This document shows positions 20,415-33,517 of a DNA stretch of 64,000 bases, in pieces. This DNA comes from Leptospira weilii serovar Ranarum str. ICFT. Lineage in GTDB: Bacteria > Spirochaetota > Leptospiria > Leptospirales > Leptospiraceae. The translations under genes were made by a program, and so were the position numbers. The DNA is taken from positions 17,501-81,500 of the forward strand of contig NZ_AOHC02000019.1 of NCBI RefSeq assembly GCF_000332415.1, in the 5' to 3' direction. The notes under the pieces are model-generated. The model had not been told where the DNA came from. It did not search any database and worked only from the letters and a program-made list of their open reading frames with translations. How positions within the stretch are numbered: the stretch's first letter is position 1; each line of letters begins with the position of its first letter.

Positions 20415-21188
20415 CTATTGCCGTACGCAGACAAGTTTTCTGGACATGCCGCAATCCAGAGTGAACGCGGCCGCAATGGACGTACCGCCAAGGGCGTTCC
20501 CAACCCCGAACTGACCGTCATTACCGACGGTTCCGTCCGTCCAATTCAAACAATTCACACTAGAGGTCCAATCCGCTTCGACGCCGGTCCACCAAGTTGT
20601 AGCCGCGTTGGAATCGATCGACGTCAGTAAACCCGGAGCCGGAAAAACCACAATTCCCGCGGAGTTGGTTGTGAACACTTTTACGGGTGCGGCCACCGTA
20701 CCCTTATAATAATCCTGATCGGGCAAAAGAACCCAGTTCGTATTTTCCACCCGGTTCGTACAATTCGGAGTGGCGTTACAAGCCCTACGCACGGGAGCAA
20801 CGTTAGACGCAATCATAGCCTTATAGTCCGTTCCGGTTCCCGGCAAAGAAACAAAATTCGAATTCTTTTCATTGGCGCAAAGAGTATCGGCTCCCGCCAC
20901 GGTCCCCGCTCCCAATTGGCCCGTCGTTCCGGCGACGGTTACGAAAATATATTTAAGTTCGAGATTCGGATCGGGAGTTTGTTCGGTTTTGTTCGAACCC
21001 AAAAGCGCCAGCAACAAAAGGTTCGGATTTAGATCGGGAAACGGGGACGAACAACGTGTCAGAAAAAAAACACAGACCAAAAAATAATATGAAATTTTTT
21101 GAATGTGTTTTGCGGAATTGGAAACGGTGCTTTTGCGGTTCCCGATCGAACGGATCCTTTTTAAGAAATCGACTTCTTTGAAAATCAT
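20415..21188 (-). CDS. DUF1554-family lipoprotein, 257 aa
   Basis: A long N-region and a hydrophobic stretch end in FFLTRC (Cys46), a plausible lipobox, followed by NPNLLLLALLG as in many Leptospira lipoproteins. The rest matches the DUF1554 type: YIFVTVAGTTGQLGAGTVAG, then ADTLCANEKN, YKAMI and the Trp/Cys-rich end NCLNWTDGT...CGMSRKLVCV. Several Cys suggest disulfides, so it is an exported, perhaps surface, protein of unknown role. Its start overlaps the upstream gene by 4 bp (21185-21188), so it belongs to the FecR operon. Confidence 0.85.
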   Translation of the reverse strand: MIFKEVDFLKRIRSIGNRKSTVSNSAKHIQKISYYFLVCVFFLTRCSSPFPDLNPNLLLLALLGSNKTEQTPDPNLELKYIFVTVAGTTGQLGAGTVAGADTLCANEKNSNFVSLPGTGTDYKAMIASNVAPVRRACNATPNCTNRVENTNWVLLPDQDYYKGTVAAPVKVFTTNSAGIVVFPAPGLLTSIDSNAATTWWTGVEADWTSSVNCLNWTDGTVGNDGQFGVGNALGGTSIAAAFTLDCGMSRKLVCVRQ

Positions 21189-21994
21189 TCGAACTCCTTG
21201 CGAAAACCGATTTCGATTCTTCCCAGAGAGTTCGGTTGCAGATTAGGAGAATTCCATCTCGAAACATCCTCCGGTTTGGATTCTATCAAAACGGTAGTAG
21301 AATGAAAAGAGCGTTTTTCCAACCAAACGTTTAAGCCGTAACTCAAAAGAGCCAAAACGCCTATATTCACTTGATTGTTTTGATGCCTATCGTATTCCTT
21401 TTTATCGTCCTCCCTTTTTTGCAGGAAATAAATCGACACCGGCGCGGGTGTCGTCAAGGCGACTAACGTTAAAAAGGAAGGGTCGTTCCCTGTCGACTGG
21501 GAGAGGGAATTTCCGGCGGCTCTTTCCGCGTTACCCGCAACCGCCAAGGCTCCGAACCACAAAAAAATCAAAGAGACCTTCGTATATTCCTTTCTTTCGA
21601 TCGGAAGCAAACCGGGAACCCAAACCTTCCAAGTGGAAACTCCGTCCACCGCCCGTTTTTTTTCGGCTTCCACCACGCTTTTCGGTCTGTCTTGTTCCAC
21701 GAGAAAGGAGGACCACTGACTCCAAGAGGAAGGTTTTCCGAAACGGTTGAGCGCGGAGATTCTAAATTCGTATTCACCCGCCGCGATCAAAAATTCCAAA
21801 CTGCTCGTAACCGTTTTCTCTTCGGCAACGAGCGTTCCCGGCTCGGAAACCTTTCGCACTTCTACCTTATATCCGTGATTACCCTTTACTTCGTTCCACT
21901 CGATGTAATAGGTATACTTTCTATCTTCTGAATATGCAGAATAACTAATAAAAAAACAAAACAAAATCGTGCATTTTATAGCTGCGGATCTCAA
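21185..21994 (-). CDS. Fibronectin-III-like exported membrane protein, 269 aa
   Basis: A signal peptide (~5-21) leads into an Fn3-like sandwich (~28-100) with the pattern YYIEWNEVKGNHGYKVEVRK...YEFRISALNRFGKPSSWSQW. A linker follows, then two or three membrane segments (near 130-185 and ~200-220). It lies 4 bp after the FecR gene stop. The Fn3-like domain resembles the strand repeats inside that neighbour, so the two may bind each other or the same envelope partner. The function is unknown. Confidence 0.75.
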   Translation of the reverse strand: MRSAAIKCTILFCFFISYSAYSEDRKYTYYIEWNEVKGNHGYKVEVRKVSEPGTLVAEEKTVTSSLEFLIAAGEYEFRISALNRFGKPSSWSQWSSFLVEQDRPKSVVEAEKKRAVDGVSTWKVWVPGLLPIERKEYTKVSLIFLWFGALAVAGNAERAAGNSLSQSTGNDPSFLTLVALTTPAPVSIYFLQKREDDKKEYDRHQNNQVNIGVLALLSYGLNVWLEKRSFHSTTVLIESKPEDVSRWNSPNLQPNSLGRIEIGFRKEFE

Positions 21995-21998
21995 TCTA

Positions 21999-23645
21999 TC
22001 ATTCTCCTTTTTTACCGGTTGTTTTTGTTTCCGGAGCGGCCAAATCCTCTCGGAGTACGATCTTAAAATCCGCCTTGGTTTGATTGGACCGGTTTCCTTC
22101 CTGAATCAAGGCCCAGGAGAATTTTCCAACGTCCAAAACGCCTAACTCCGTCAAACGAAAGGATTCTCCGCTAACGGATCGTTTGAGAATGGATTCTCCA
22201 TTTCCTCCGTACAGATTTAGACTCCATTTTTCCGCTTTGGAATTTACGTTGTGTTTCCATCTAAATACGATCGAATTCCGTCCGGTCATATCGACCGTCC
22301 TTCCTTGGATCGGAAACAACAACGTGGGAACTACGGCGGTTTCTTTTTCGATTTTCTTTTCGGAGTTATCTTTTTTGGAAACATTCTCATCCTCTTGTCG
22401 TTGCGACGGAGTTGTTTCGTTCTTTGCGGTTTTGTCTACGGCCGACGTTTCACTGAAAGCGGATAGAGTTTCGTCTGCGACATTTCGAGCCGGTTCGGGA
22501 TTCTCCACTTGAAAGGATCTCGCCTCCGATACGGATAACGCGCCCGGCAAATTCGAAAACGCTTTCACCCTCCAGTGATACTTTCCGCCGTACAAAGGAA
22601 TGGAAATCGAAGTTTTAAAAACCGTAAGTTGTCTGAGTTCCGTCTTAAAATCGGCGGACTGAGAAATTTCCAAAATATAACCGGTCGCTAAGCGGGAAGG
22701 TTTCCAGCGAAACGATTGTAAAGCCGATCCTTCCAGAGTCGTATTCTTTAACGGAAAAAGAAGAGCCACGGGAGGATTGGGAAGAATTCTGAACTTACGA
22801 ACTTCCGAGATTTTTTTCTTATCCGCCGAAACGAGCCTCCAATAATAAATCCCTTCGGGGAAATTCGCGTCCGTCGATTCTCCCTTGAATTCTTTTTTAA
22901 AAACCAAAGGAGCAAAACTTCGGTTTAACGAAACTTCCAATAAACCGACTAACAAAGGCGAATCCGATTTCCAACGAAATCCGATTTTGGCTTCGACCGT
23001 TTCCGGAAAAATCCGATGATTGTCGTTGGGTTCCAACAATTTCCACTCCTCCCGGATCGGCGACAAGGTATCGTTCCCTGTTCTGGCCTTTTCCCCTTCT
23101 TTGATTTTCACTTCCGCTCCGTTAGCGCCGAACCACTTTAGGTTTCCTTTAAACGATTCCGCCGTGTTTTCACCGTTCGATTCTTCCCGCGTTATGCGAA
23201 ACAGGCTTGGCTCGTTTGTGGACTGAAAGGTCGTTTTGTCCGAAATCAGGCTGACCGGCCGATCGGATTGCACTTTTACCGAACCTTCTTCGAGTTTCAA
23301 AAGTTCCTCTTCTTCCTTGAGATGGATCACGATCATCGATCTCGGATCCAATTCGAATTTGGTTCCGGACCTCAAAGTTACGACCGCTTCCGAAAGTTCG
23401 TCGGTTCTTACGGAGTCCTGATTGAAAATCGGAAAGTTCTGTTCCACGTCCTGCCAGATCATATGATCCGAAAATTTTCTTTGAGCGGTTCTGTATTTGA
23501 AAGTGATGTTTCCTACGATTTCCTTTTTTCCTTCCCCGAAATCGACCGCACCTTCCTTCCAAAAAAGAAAAAGAGAACCGCCTAACACAAGCAGGGACAA
23601 TAACCCTACGTGAATCTCCTTTTTAAATTTCGAATATACGTTCAT
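21999..23645 (-). CDS. FecR-domain protein with Fn3-like repeats, 548 aa
   Basis: I start at the ATG at 23645, which overlaps the cyclase stop by 4 bp (ATGA), not at the longer ORF start at 23786. A single N-terminal membrane helix (~12-30, VGLLSLLVLGGSLFLFW) precedes a FecR-like domain (~60-165, LRSGTKFELDPRSMIVIH). Two or three Fn3-like sandwiches follow (~200-400, FRWKPSRLATGYILEISQSA, YHWRVKAFS) and a further one at ~430-540. No sigma factor or TonB receptor is adjacent, unlike the classic FecIR circuit. It probably senses or organises something in the periplasm for the cyclase. Confidence 0.85.
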   Translation of the reverse strand: MNVYSKFKKEIHVGLLSLLVLGGSLFLFWKEGAVDFGEGKKEIVGNITFKYRTAQRKFSDHMIWQDVEQNFPIFNQDSVRTDELSEAVVTLRSGTKFELDPRSMIVIHLKEEEELLKLEEGSVKVQSDRPVSLISDKTTFQSTNEPSLFRITREESNGENTAESFKGNLKWFGANGAEVKIKEGEKARTGNDTLSPIREEWKLLEPNDNHRIFPETVEAKIGFRWKSDSPLLVGLLEVSLNRSFAPLVFKKEFKGESTDANFPEGIYYWRLVSADKKKISEVRKFRILPNPPVALLFPLKNTTLEGSALQSFRWKPSRLATGYILEISQSADFKTELRQLTVFKTSISIPLYGGKYHWRVKAFSNLPGALSVSEARSFQVENPEPARNVADETLSAFSETSAVDKTAKNETTPSQRQEDENVSKKDNSEKKIEKETAVVPTLLFPIQGRTVDMTGRNSIVFRWKHNVNSKAEKWSLNLYGGNGESILKRSVSGESFRLTELGVLDVGKFSWALIQEGNRSNQTKADFKIVLREDLAAPETKTTGKKGE

Positions 23646-25888
23646 GCCAAGGACCGGGAAGGGGTTTCCGGATCGGGGATTCCGCATAACGCGCGTAAAT
23701 CCTCCAACGATTTCGGGCAGTCCTGATCGTCCTTCCAACCTAACACCGCGTAAACGATTTGGGGTTTTTCCTTTCCTCGGATCCAAACGGGAGGAAGTTT
23801 CACAAAATTAAAATGATCCTTACCCTGAAGATAAGTACTTTCGGAAATTAGAATGTCGGTTCCGAACTCCTTATTCAAGTATTCCACCCTCGAAGCGAGG
23901 TTGACGGTATCTCCGATGACGGTGAACTCCAGTTTTTTCTCGGAACCGATTTGCCCGACGATCACGGGGCCGGAATTGACCCCGCAGCCGAAACGGGTAA
24001 ACGGGCGTCCGATCTCTTTCCCCTGTCGGTTGAATTCGATGAGGGCTCTTCGCATTAATAAGGCGGCGTTGATCGCGTTTTTCGCCTCGTTTCCGTCGTG
24101 GACAAGAGCGCCCCAGTGAGCCATCACGGCGTCGCCGATAAATTTATCCACGATCCCTTGTGTAAGATGAATACATTCCACCATTTCGGTGAAGTATTGG
24201 TTTAAAAATTCCACCACCTCTTCCGGTTTCATCTTTTCGGACATTCCCGTAAAGTTTCTAAGATCGGAAAAAAACACGGTAACTTCCCGATTTTCTCCGC
24301 CCAACTTCAGATCGGAAGATAACGCGCGTTCGGCGATCTCCTTGTTCACGAATTTACCGAAGGTGCTTTTTATTTTTTCCCTTTCTTCCAGACCTCTCGC
24401 CATTCTTAAAAACGAATTGGTAAGAACCCCGACTTCGTCGTGTGTCGTGGGACGAATGTCCACGTGGTAATTTCCCTGTTCCACCTTCCTCGTGGCGGAA
24501 AGAAGTTGAATGATCGGAATCGTAAGCGTTCTTGAAAAAACGAATACCACGAAAAAAGCCACGGACAAAACCGAAATCATAATCAAAAGATTTTGTCTGC
24601 GGATTTTATAAACGGCTTCGAAAGCGACATCGGCGTCTAACGTGAAAATGATTCCCAAACCTCCGACTTCGAGTTGTTGATAGGAACCTAAAACTTCGCG
24701 ACCTTCGAAATCGAATCTTTGAGATCCGTTATCGGAAGGACTACGAAGCATATTCTCCACAAGAGGATGTTTTTTATAATCCTTCCCCGAGACGGCTTCC
24801 TTATCGTTCGAATGAGCGATTAAGTTACCGGAAGAATCCACGACGATCATCTGAAAAAAATCGGTTTGTCTCACAGCAAGGAAAGAATCCAAAAACTCCG
24901 AGGCCGAAAAAACCAAACCGGAAATTTCATCGCCGACAGGAAGTAAAACCGCCACGGCGGGAAAACCGAACTCGGAAGAAACATTCAATACTTCTAATGT
25001 TCCTGACAAACGGGAAGACGCCTTTTCCAGAGCGGTTTTTAAGGTGGCCGGATCGGGCGCCACCGAATTCGTTTTTAAAAATTTCAAATTCCAAAAAAAG
25101 GAATCGATTTCCCGAACGGAATCCCTGCTTTTGAAACGAACGTATGCGACCGCGTTGGAGTTGGCCCGAAAAAATTTATCGGAATCCGCGGGACGAAAGT
25201 CCTGGATTTTTCGGGTTGTTTCCTTCAGTTGCCCGCTCAACTGAAGTCCGGTCATTCTCGCGAGGGAAAGGTTGTATTCCTGAATTAGAATTTCGCTGTA
25301 CTTTCTGAAAAAAAACGTAGCCATAGTGATCATCAGACTCATACTTAACATGATGATCGCGGAGACGATGGAGAGAAGTTTTACCCGAATCGTAAACCGG
25401 GACGGACGAAACGGCTCGAATTCGCCGCTTAATTCCAAGTGCTTTAGAAAATTATGATATTTTGATTCGATTTCGGACCCGTGGCCGGTCCAGACAAGAC
25501 AGGAAGAAGCGCCGGAAAGGTTCTTTAAAAAACGAAAAAATTTATCGGAAGACTCGCCCGTTCCCGAAAGAATTTTATCGCTGTCCGCGGAAGAGATCGT
25601 AAAACCTCCTTGTTTTAGATCCCGAACGAGTTTTAAAAAGTTACGGGATTTTTTGAGGGATTCCGCTTCTTTTCCCGGAAGACAAAAAACGATCTCTCGA
25701 ATTCCAAGCGCGAGTTTTTCCGAAATCAAACTTCGGATGATCCCATCCGGATCTTGCAAATCGGAGTGAAACTTCGGCAACTCTTCCCAACGAATCGGTT
25801 TATCATTTTTACTCTTCAATCGATTGAGCAGGCTGGACCCGTTCTCCTTAAGTCTGGAGTAGAATACGGACTTTTTTTCTCCTGTCAT
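23642..25888 (-). CDS. Membrane adenylate cyclase, class III, with HAMP domain, 748 aa
   Basis: Makes cAMP from ATP. Order: a cytoplasmic N-domain of ~170 residues (unknown), a membrane helix near 180-205, a periplasmic sensor of ~240 residues (Cache-like), a second helix, HAMP (~455-505) and the catalytic domain (~530-700). Metal-binding Asp are in FFSDLRNFTG and DKFIGDAVMAHWG. The Lys in VDKFIGD and the Asp in VIGDTVN are the residues that select adenine, and VNLASR supplies the transition-state Asn/Arg, so it is an adenylate cyclase with all key residues. First gene of the FecR operon. Confidence 0.9.
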   Translation of the reverse strand: MTGEKKSVFYSRLKENGSSLLNRLKSKNDKPIRWEELPKFHSDLQDPDGIIRSLISEKLALGIREIVFCLPGKEAESLKKSRNFLKLVRDLKQGGFTISSADSDKILSGTGESSDKFFRFLKNLSGASSCLVWTGHGSEIESKYHNFLKHLELSGEFEPFRPSRFTIRVKLLSIVSAIIMLSMSLMITMATFFFRKYSEILIQEYNLSLARMTGLQLSGQLKETTRKIQDFRPADSDKFFRANSNAVAYVRFKSRDSVREIDSFFWNLKFLKTNSVAPDPATLKTALEKASSRLSGTLEVLNVSSEFGFPAVAVLLPVGDEISGLVFSASEFLDSFLAVRQTDFFQMIVVDSSGNLIAHSNDKEAVSGKDYKKHPLVENMLRSPSDNGSQRFDFEGREVLGSYQQLEVGGLGIIFTLDADVAFEAVYKIRRQNLLIMISVLSVAFFVVFVFSRTLTIPIIQLLSATRKVEQGNYHVDIRPTTHDEVGVLTNSFLRMARGLEEREKIKSTFGKFVNKEIAERALSSDLKLGGENREVTVFFSDLRNFTGMSEKMKPEEVVEFLNQYFTEMVECIHLTQGIVDKFIGDAVMAHWGALVHDGNEAKNAINAALLMRRALIEFNRQGKEIGRPFTRFGCGVNSGPVIVGQIGSEKKLEFTVIGDTVNLASRVEYLNKEFGTDILISESTYLQGKDHFNFVKLPPVWIRGKEKPQIVYAVLGWKDDQDCPKSLEDLRALCGIPDPETPSRSLA

Positions 25889-26239
25889 CCTAAAATCGAA
25901 AAATTAAACGGAAGAATCGTCCGAGTCAACGATTTGAACGAAAATCGACACAAACAAGACTTGGAAATCGGAAACGTTCCATTAAAATGAAACGAATCAT
26001 TGGCTCTTGCAGGCTGTTTTCTAAAAGAAGGAATCGAACTCAGGCGATGTGAATTCGGCTTCAGAAAGTTCGGGCGAATCCAGCCCCTTTTTTTTTGTCG
26101 TTCCAATTTGTTGATTCCCAGAACGCGATCCGTGGAGAGTGTTCTGCTGAGTTCAACTTCAATCGCTTTCGCTTCGGTTCTACGGAATTCATGTTGGATC
26201 CATCGGGGATTTACCGAAACGGAATCCGTCTTTTTGAAT

Positions 26240-27779
<1,540 letters not shown>

Positions 27780-27802
27780 ACGATTGCCTGGTGTAGTCTT
27801 AT

Positions 27803-27834
<32 letters not shown>

Positions 27835-27905
27835 GGAGGAGCGCCGCAATTCGAAAAAAAAATCAAACTTTACGGCAAGAACTCCCGTTCGATCCTTCGT
27901 TTTTT

Positions 27906-28319
27906 ATGAACCCACTTTCTTTCAATACCCCGGGGCTGTTGTTTCCCGCGATTTCACTCTTGATGCTCGCCTATACGAATCGTTTTTTAGGTCTCGCGAG
28001 TCTCGCAAGACAACTCATCGGAAAGTATCAGGAGAATAAAAATCCGGATCTACTTTCGCAGATTCAAAACCTTCGCTTTCGTCTTTCGCTCATTCGTCAT
28101 ACGCAGAGTATGGGAATTGTAAGTCTTCTCGCCTGCACTTCTTGTCTGACCGTTTTGGCCTTCGATTTACAACGGACGGCTTGGATTCTTTTCGCTCTGG
28201 CCCTCCTCTTTCTCTTCGTCTCGCTTTGTATTTGTCTGTTGGAAATTCATCTTTCGGTTCACGCTTTGGATATAGAGATGCACGCCTTGGACAAATCGGG
28301 TTCGAATGAGTTTAAATAA
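27906..28319 (+). CDS. DUF2721-like membrane protein, 137 aa
   Basis: Three membrane helices (~8-24 LLFPAISLLMLAY, ~65-85, ~92-115) with a cytoplasmic Arg-rich loop (LARQLIGKY, RLSLIRHTQS) are the layout of DUF2721. The ATG at 27906 (MNPLSFNTPGLLFP) fits this family best. An earlier ATG at 27804 would add 34 residues. No good ribosome site precedes 27906, so the start is uncertain. The ATG at 27753 lies inside the divergent desaturase gene. The function is unknown. Confidence 0.7.
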   Translation: MNPLSFNTPGLLFPAISLLMLAYTNRFLGLASLARQLIGKYQENKNPDLLSQIQNLRFRLSLIRHTQSMGIVSLLACTSCLTVLAFDLQRTAWILFALALLFLFVSLCICLLEIHLSVHALDIEMHALDKSGSNEFK

Positions 28320-28459
28320 TTCTAATATATAATTATAACCAATTTCTATAACGGAAAGAACAAAAACCGTATTATAAGATGATTGGATGTACGAACTTGT
28401 TTTTGGTAAAATCCTATAATTGTTTCTACAAGAAACAGGACTATCCAGGGAAATCCTCC

Positions 28460-29611
28460 ATGAACAAAATGAAGCTGATCCAAAAAAACAGAACACGAAG
28501 CTTAGAATTGATTTTAGAGAATGAGAGACTTACTGTAGAACAATACCAAGGTCACAATCGGATTCTTTCTCAAACATACGCGTATGAAAATGCCGATGAA
28601 GCGTTCAAAGAACGCAATGCTTTTATAAAGTGGAAAACTTGGAACCTTTTTTTTCCAGAAGAAGAAGGTCCCGATTACGCAGATCGATGGCGCAGTTATT
28701 GGCTGGGAGAATTTCCGGAAAGAAAAATATCCAGAACGGATCTTTCGCGCCAGGTTTTGTTAGAAGCCGTAAAAAACAGAGATATCGAATTCTTTCTGGC
28801 AAATCAGCTCGGGCCAGGTTTCGCGCTACAAGCAAACTCCGCCAAACACGGAGATCCGATTTTAATCTACGCAATCAAAATGAAATCTATTTCAATCGTG
28901 GATTATTTGCTGGATACGATGTGGCTCGATCCATCCGTAAAAGATCAAAACGGGTTCACCGCATGGGATCATGTTTTTCAGGCAAAGGATCCTTTTCTGG
29001 GAAATCTTTTTCTGGAACACGTTATGCTTCTTGGATCCGATGAAGAGAGAAACGGATTTCAAAAAGAACTGGGACTACCCACAGAACAAGAAACGGATCT
29101 TTCTGAACCCAAGGAAAAAGTCGATGACAACCGCACCAAACAGGGATTTGACGTAGAGGCCTTAACGAACTTCTCAATCCAAAAAATTGAATCCTTTGCG
29201 AAAGCCCACGTCGATGAAACTTTTTACGGTTTTGCAATCGATGCTTCTTATATCAAAATGAATAGCCTTGAATCTTTCGAAAAAACTTTGCAAGAGTATC
29301 AGTTAAAATGGCCGAACGCCTACGATACTTCCGAAAAAATTCAAAAGTTAAAAAATAACGTAGGAGATTGGAAATATATCCTCGCGGATTTTCAAGAGAT
29401 GAACGAGGAAAACGACGACGGTTTTACGGAAGGTCCGTTTGACGAAGACCTTTACAATGAACACTACGAAGCCGACGACTTAGAACAAAAAAACAGCGGA
29501 TACGCGCGTGCGATGGATGCGATCTTAAACAACCTACAGGAAAAAAGAGTTTTTCAGTCTCTGAAAAACACGACCGATTTTATTTGTTTCAGGACGGAAC
29601 ACAATTATTGA
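28460..29611 (+). CDS. Ankyrin/DUF4303-like protein with WGR-like N-terminus, 383 aa
   Basis: The ATG at 28460 is preceded by CCAGGGA; the frame extends upstream to 28379 but without a ribosome site. Residues ~10-65 (SLELILENERLTVEQYQGHN...AFKERNAFIKWKTW) follow the spacing of a WGR domain but lack the WGR triplet, so it is a degenerate version. Residues ~115-190 look like two ankyrin-type repeats (GDPILIYAIKMKSISIVDYLL, KDQNGFTAWDHVF). The C-terminal half (FAKAHVDETFYGFAIDASY, LESFEKTLQEYQ) resembles DUF4303. It starts the WGR cluster, 116 bp before the WGR-LRR gene. Confidence 0.7.
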   Translation: MNKMKLIQKNRTRSLELILENERLTVEQYQGHNRILSQTYAYENADEAFKERNAFIKWKTWNLFFPEEEGPDYADRWRSYWLGEFPERKISRTDLSRQVLLEAVKNRDIEFFLANQLGPGFALQANSAKHGDPILIYAIKMKSISIVDYLLDTMWLDPSVKDQNGFTAWDHVFQAKDPFLGNLFLEHVMLLGSDEERNGFQKELGLPTEQETDLSEPKEKVDDNRTKQGFDVEALTNFSIQKIESFAKAHVDETFYGFAIDASYIKMNSLESFEKTLQEYQLKWPNAYDTSEKIQKLKNNVGDWKYILADFQEMNEENDDGFTEGPFDEDLYNEHYEADDLEQKNSGYARAMDAILNNLQEKRVFQSLKNTTDFICFRTEHNY

Positions 29612-29727
29612 TTGTCCATGAAAATAAATGAACCAATTTTTCGAACCATCCTGGGGCAATAAATATATCCGAATCCAGTATATATTTATAAAATAATAAT
29701 ATACTAAATTAATTTTAGAAAAAACCA

Positions 29728-31719
<1,992 letters not shown>

Positions 31720-31935
31720 AACCGATTAGGATCGATGTACAAGTGAAAGCTATTTTGAGAATCGTTTATCGATCCGAGAAAAACGAGTCAAACTAAGAGT
31801 TGTCCTAAAATCTGAAGGAAATTTGCAGGAGTTCCCGCGCTTCGAGTGGCTAGGGGTTAGCGATCAGAATGAATATTTATAAAATTTTAATATAACGATA
31901 AAATAATAAATTAAAACCCAATTCAAACAAATCTT

Positions 31936-33507
31936 ATGAAACACCGACTAACCTACAAAGACGACAAGTCCGATAAATTTTGGAACATCGAAACTCAGGA
32001 AAAATCTTTCACCGTAACTTACGGCAAAACGGGAACGAACGGACAAACGCAGACCAAAACGTTTGGAAGCGAGGAAACCTGCGTCAAAGAAGCGCGCAAA
32101 CTTCTCTCGGAAAAATTAAAAAAAGGTTATATAGAAGGAGTTGGTACGAACAAAGATTCCGATGCTCCCGAAAGCAAAAATCGCACATCTCCACAAGAGG
32201 ATCGCAAAGAACAAAATAAGACCGCCGTTTCGGAAACCGAAGAAAAAACAAAATCCACCTCGCAAAAAGTACTAAAAAAAGCGGAAGAAGAAACAAAACC
32301 CTCGTCGCAAAAATCGAAAGACGGAGCCAAACAATCCGTTCCAGAAATCGCGGAGGTCTTAAAACAAAATTCGAAAACCGGAACGAAAGTTACACCGCAA
32401 AATTCGGAAGCTCAACGACAAAACTTAGAAGCCCAACCGTCCGAACCTCGAGATACAATCAGTCTCTACTACCAAGGGGACGGTAGCGACAAGGTCTATC
32501 ACGTTAACATCGATCCGCAAGAAAACGGTTACGTTGTGAACTTCGCTTTCGGTCGGCGAGGAAGCGCACTTCAAACCGGAACGAAAACTTCAAGACCCGT
32601 ACCCTACGAGGCCGCGCAGAAAATTATGAGTCAGCTCGTAAATTCCAAGATGGCAAAAGGATACACGGAAGGAGAAGCCGGAACGCCTTATCTGCATACG
32701 ACGCTCGAAGAACGGATCAGCGGAGTACACTGTCAGTTGCTCAATCCCGTCGACGAAGAAGAGCTTTCCTTTTATCTTGAAAACGATCAATACGGGGCTC
32801 AAGAAAAACTCGACGGCAATCGTATGATGATCCGGAAAATCGGCGGCTCGGTGGAAGGGATCAATCGCAAGGGATTGATCGTCGCCATTTCGGAAATCAT
32901 ACACGATCAGGCTCTTGATTTTCAGGAAGACTTTATTCTGGACGGAGAAACGATCGGGGACGTCTTTTATCCTTTCGATATTTTTTCGAAAGACGGAAAA
33001 GACATTCAACATCTTTCATATTTGGAACGTTATGCGCTTTTGCAAACTATTTTAAGAAACCGACCTCCGGAGAAAGGAATATTCCGCCTTGTGGAGTTGG
33101 TCACTTCCGAAAAAAACAAAAAAACTCTACTCCAAGAACTACGCGAAAAACAAAAAGAAGGCATCGTATTCAAAGATTTGAATGCACCTTACAAGGCTGG
33201 TCGACCCGCAAGCAAAGGAGCTCAGATCAAATTTAAATTTTACGAAACGGCCACCGTAAACGTCGAAACGGTAAACCTCAAACGTAGCGTGAGTATGCGT
33301 CTTTACGACGGCGACTCTTGGGTTTCCGTCGGCAACGTAACGATTCCGCCTAACGCAGAAATGCCCGAAAAAAACGATATTATCGAAGTACGTTATTTGT
33401 ACGCGTATCGCGGCGGCTCCTTGTATCAACCGACATATCTTGGAATTCGTACCGACGCGGACGAAAACGATTGCGACTTAAAGCAGTTGAAGTATAAAAG
33501 CGTTTAG
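31936..33507 (+). CDS. Tandem-WGR ATP-dependent DNA ligase, 523 aa
   Basis: Two WGR domains (1-65 and ~176-240, [19 protein letters not shown]...) are joined by a low-complexity Lys/Glu/Ser linker, then an ATP-dependent ligase core. Ligase motifs: I, EKLDGNRM (Lys near residue 295 is the adenylation site); [13 protein letters not shown]; IIIa, [25 protein letters not shown]. An OB-fold tail with LGIRTDADE (VI-like) ends the protein. No N-terminal ligase DNA-binding domain is present; the WGR domains probably take that role. It repairs or seals breaks, I infer. It is followed 10 bp on by a cyclase gene. Confidence 0.85.
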   Translation: MKHRLTYKDDKSDKFWNIETQEKSFTVTYGKTGTNGQTQTKTFGSEETCVKEARKLLSEKLKKGYIEGVGTNKDSDAPESKNRTSPQEDRKEQNKTAVSETEEKTKSTSQKVLKKAEEETKPSSQKSKDGAKQSVPEIAEVLKQNSKTGTKVTPQNSEAQRQNLEAQPSEPRDTISLYYQGDGSDKVYHVNIDPQENGYVVNFAFGRRGSALQTGTKTSRPVPYEAAQKIMSQLVNSKMAKGYTEGEAGTPYLHTTLEERISGVHCQLLNPVDEEELSFYLENDQYGAQEKLDGNRMMIRKIGGSVEGINRKGLIVAISEIIHDQALDFQEDFILDGETIGDVFYPFDIFSKDGKDIQHLSYLERYALLQTILRNRPPEKGIFRLVELVTSEKNKKTLLQELREKQKEGIVFKDLNAPYKAGRPASKGAQIKFKFYETATVNVETVNLKRSVSMRLYDGDSWVSVGNVTIPPNAEMPEKNDIIEVRYLYAYRGGSLYQPTYLGIRTDADENDCDLKQLKYKSV

Positions 33508-33517
33508 TCAAACAAGG

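Noticed and set aside
23646..23786. Longer start of the FecR protein at 23786
   Set aside because: Would overlap the cyclase coding region by 145 bp and put ordinary residues before the membrane helix; the ATGA overlap at 23642-23645 is the pattern of this genome.
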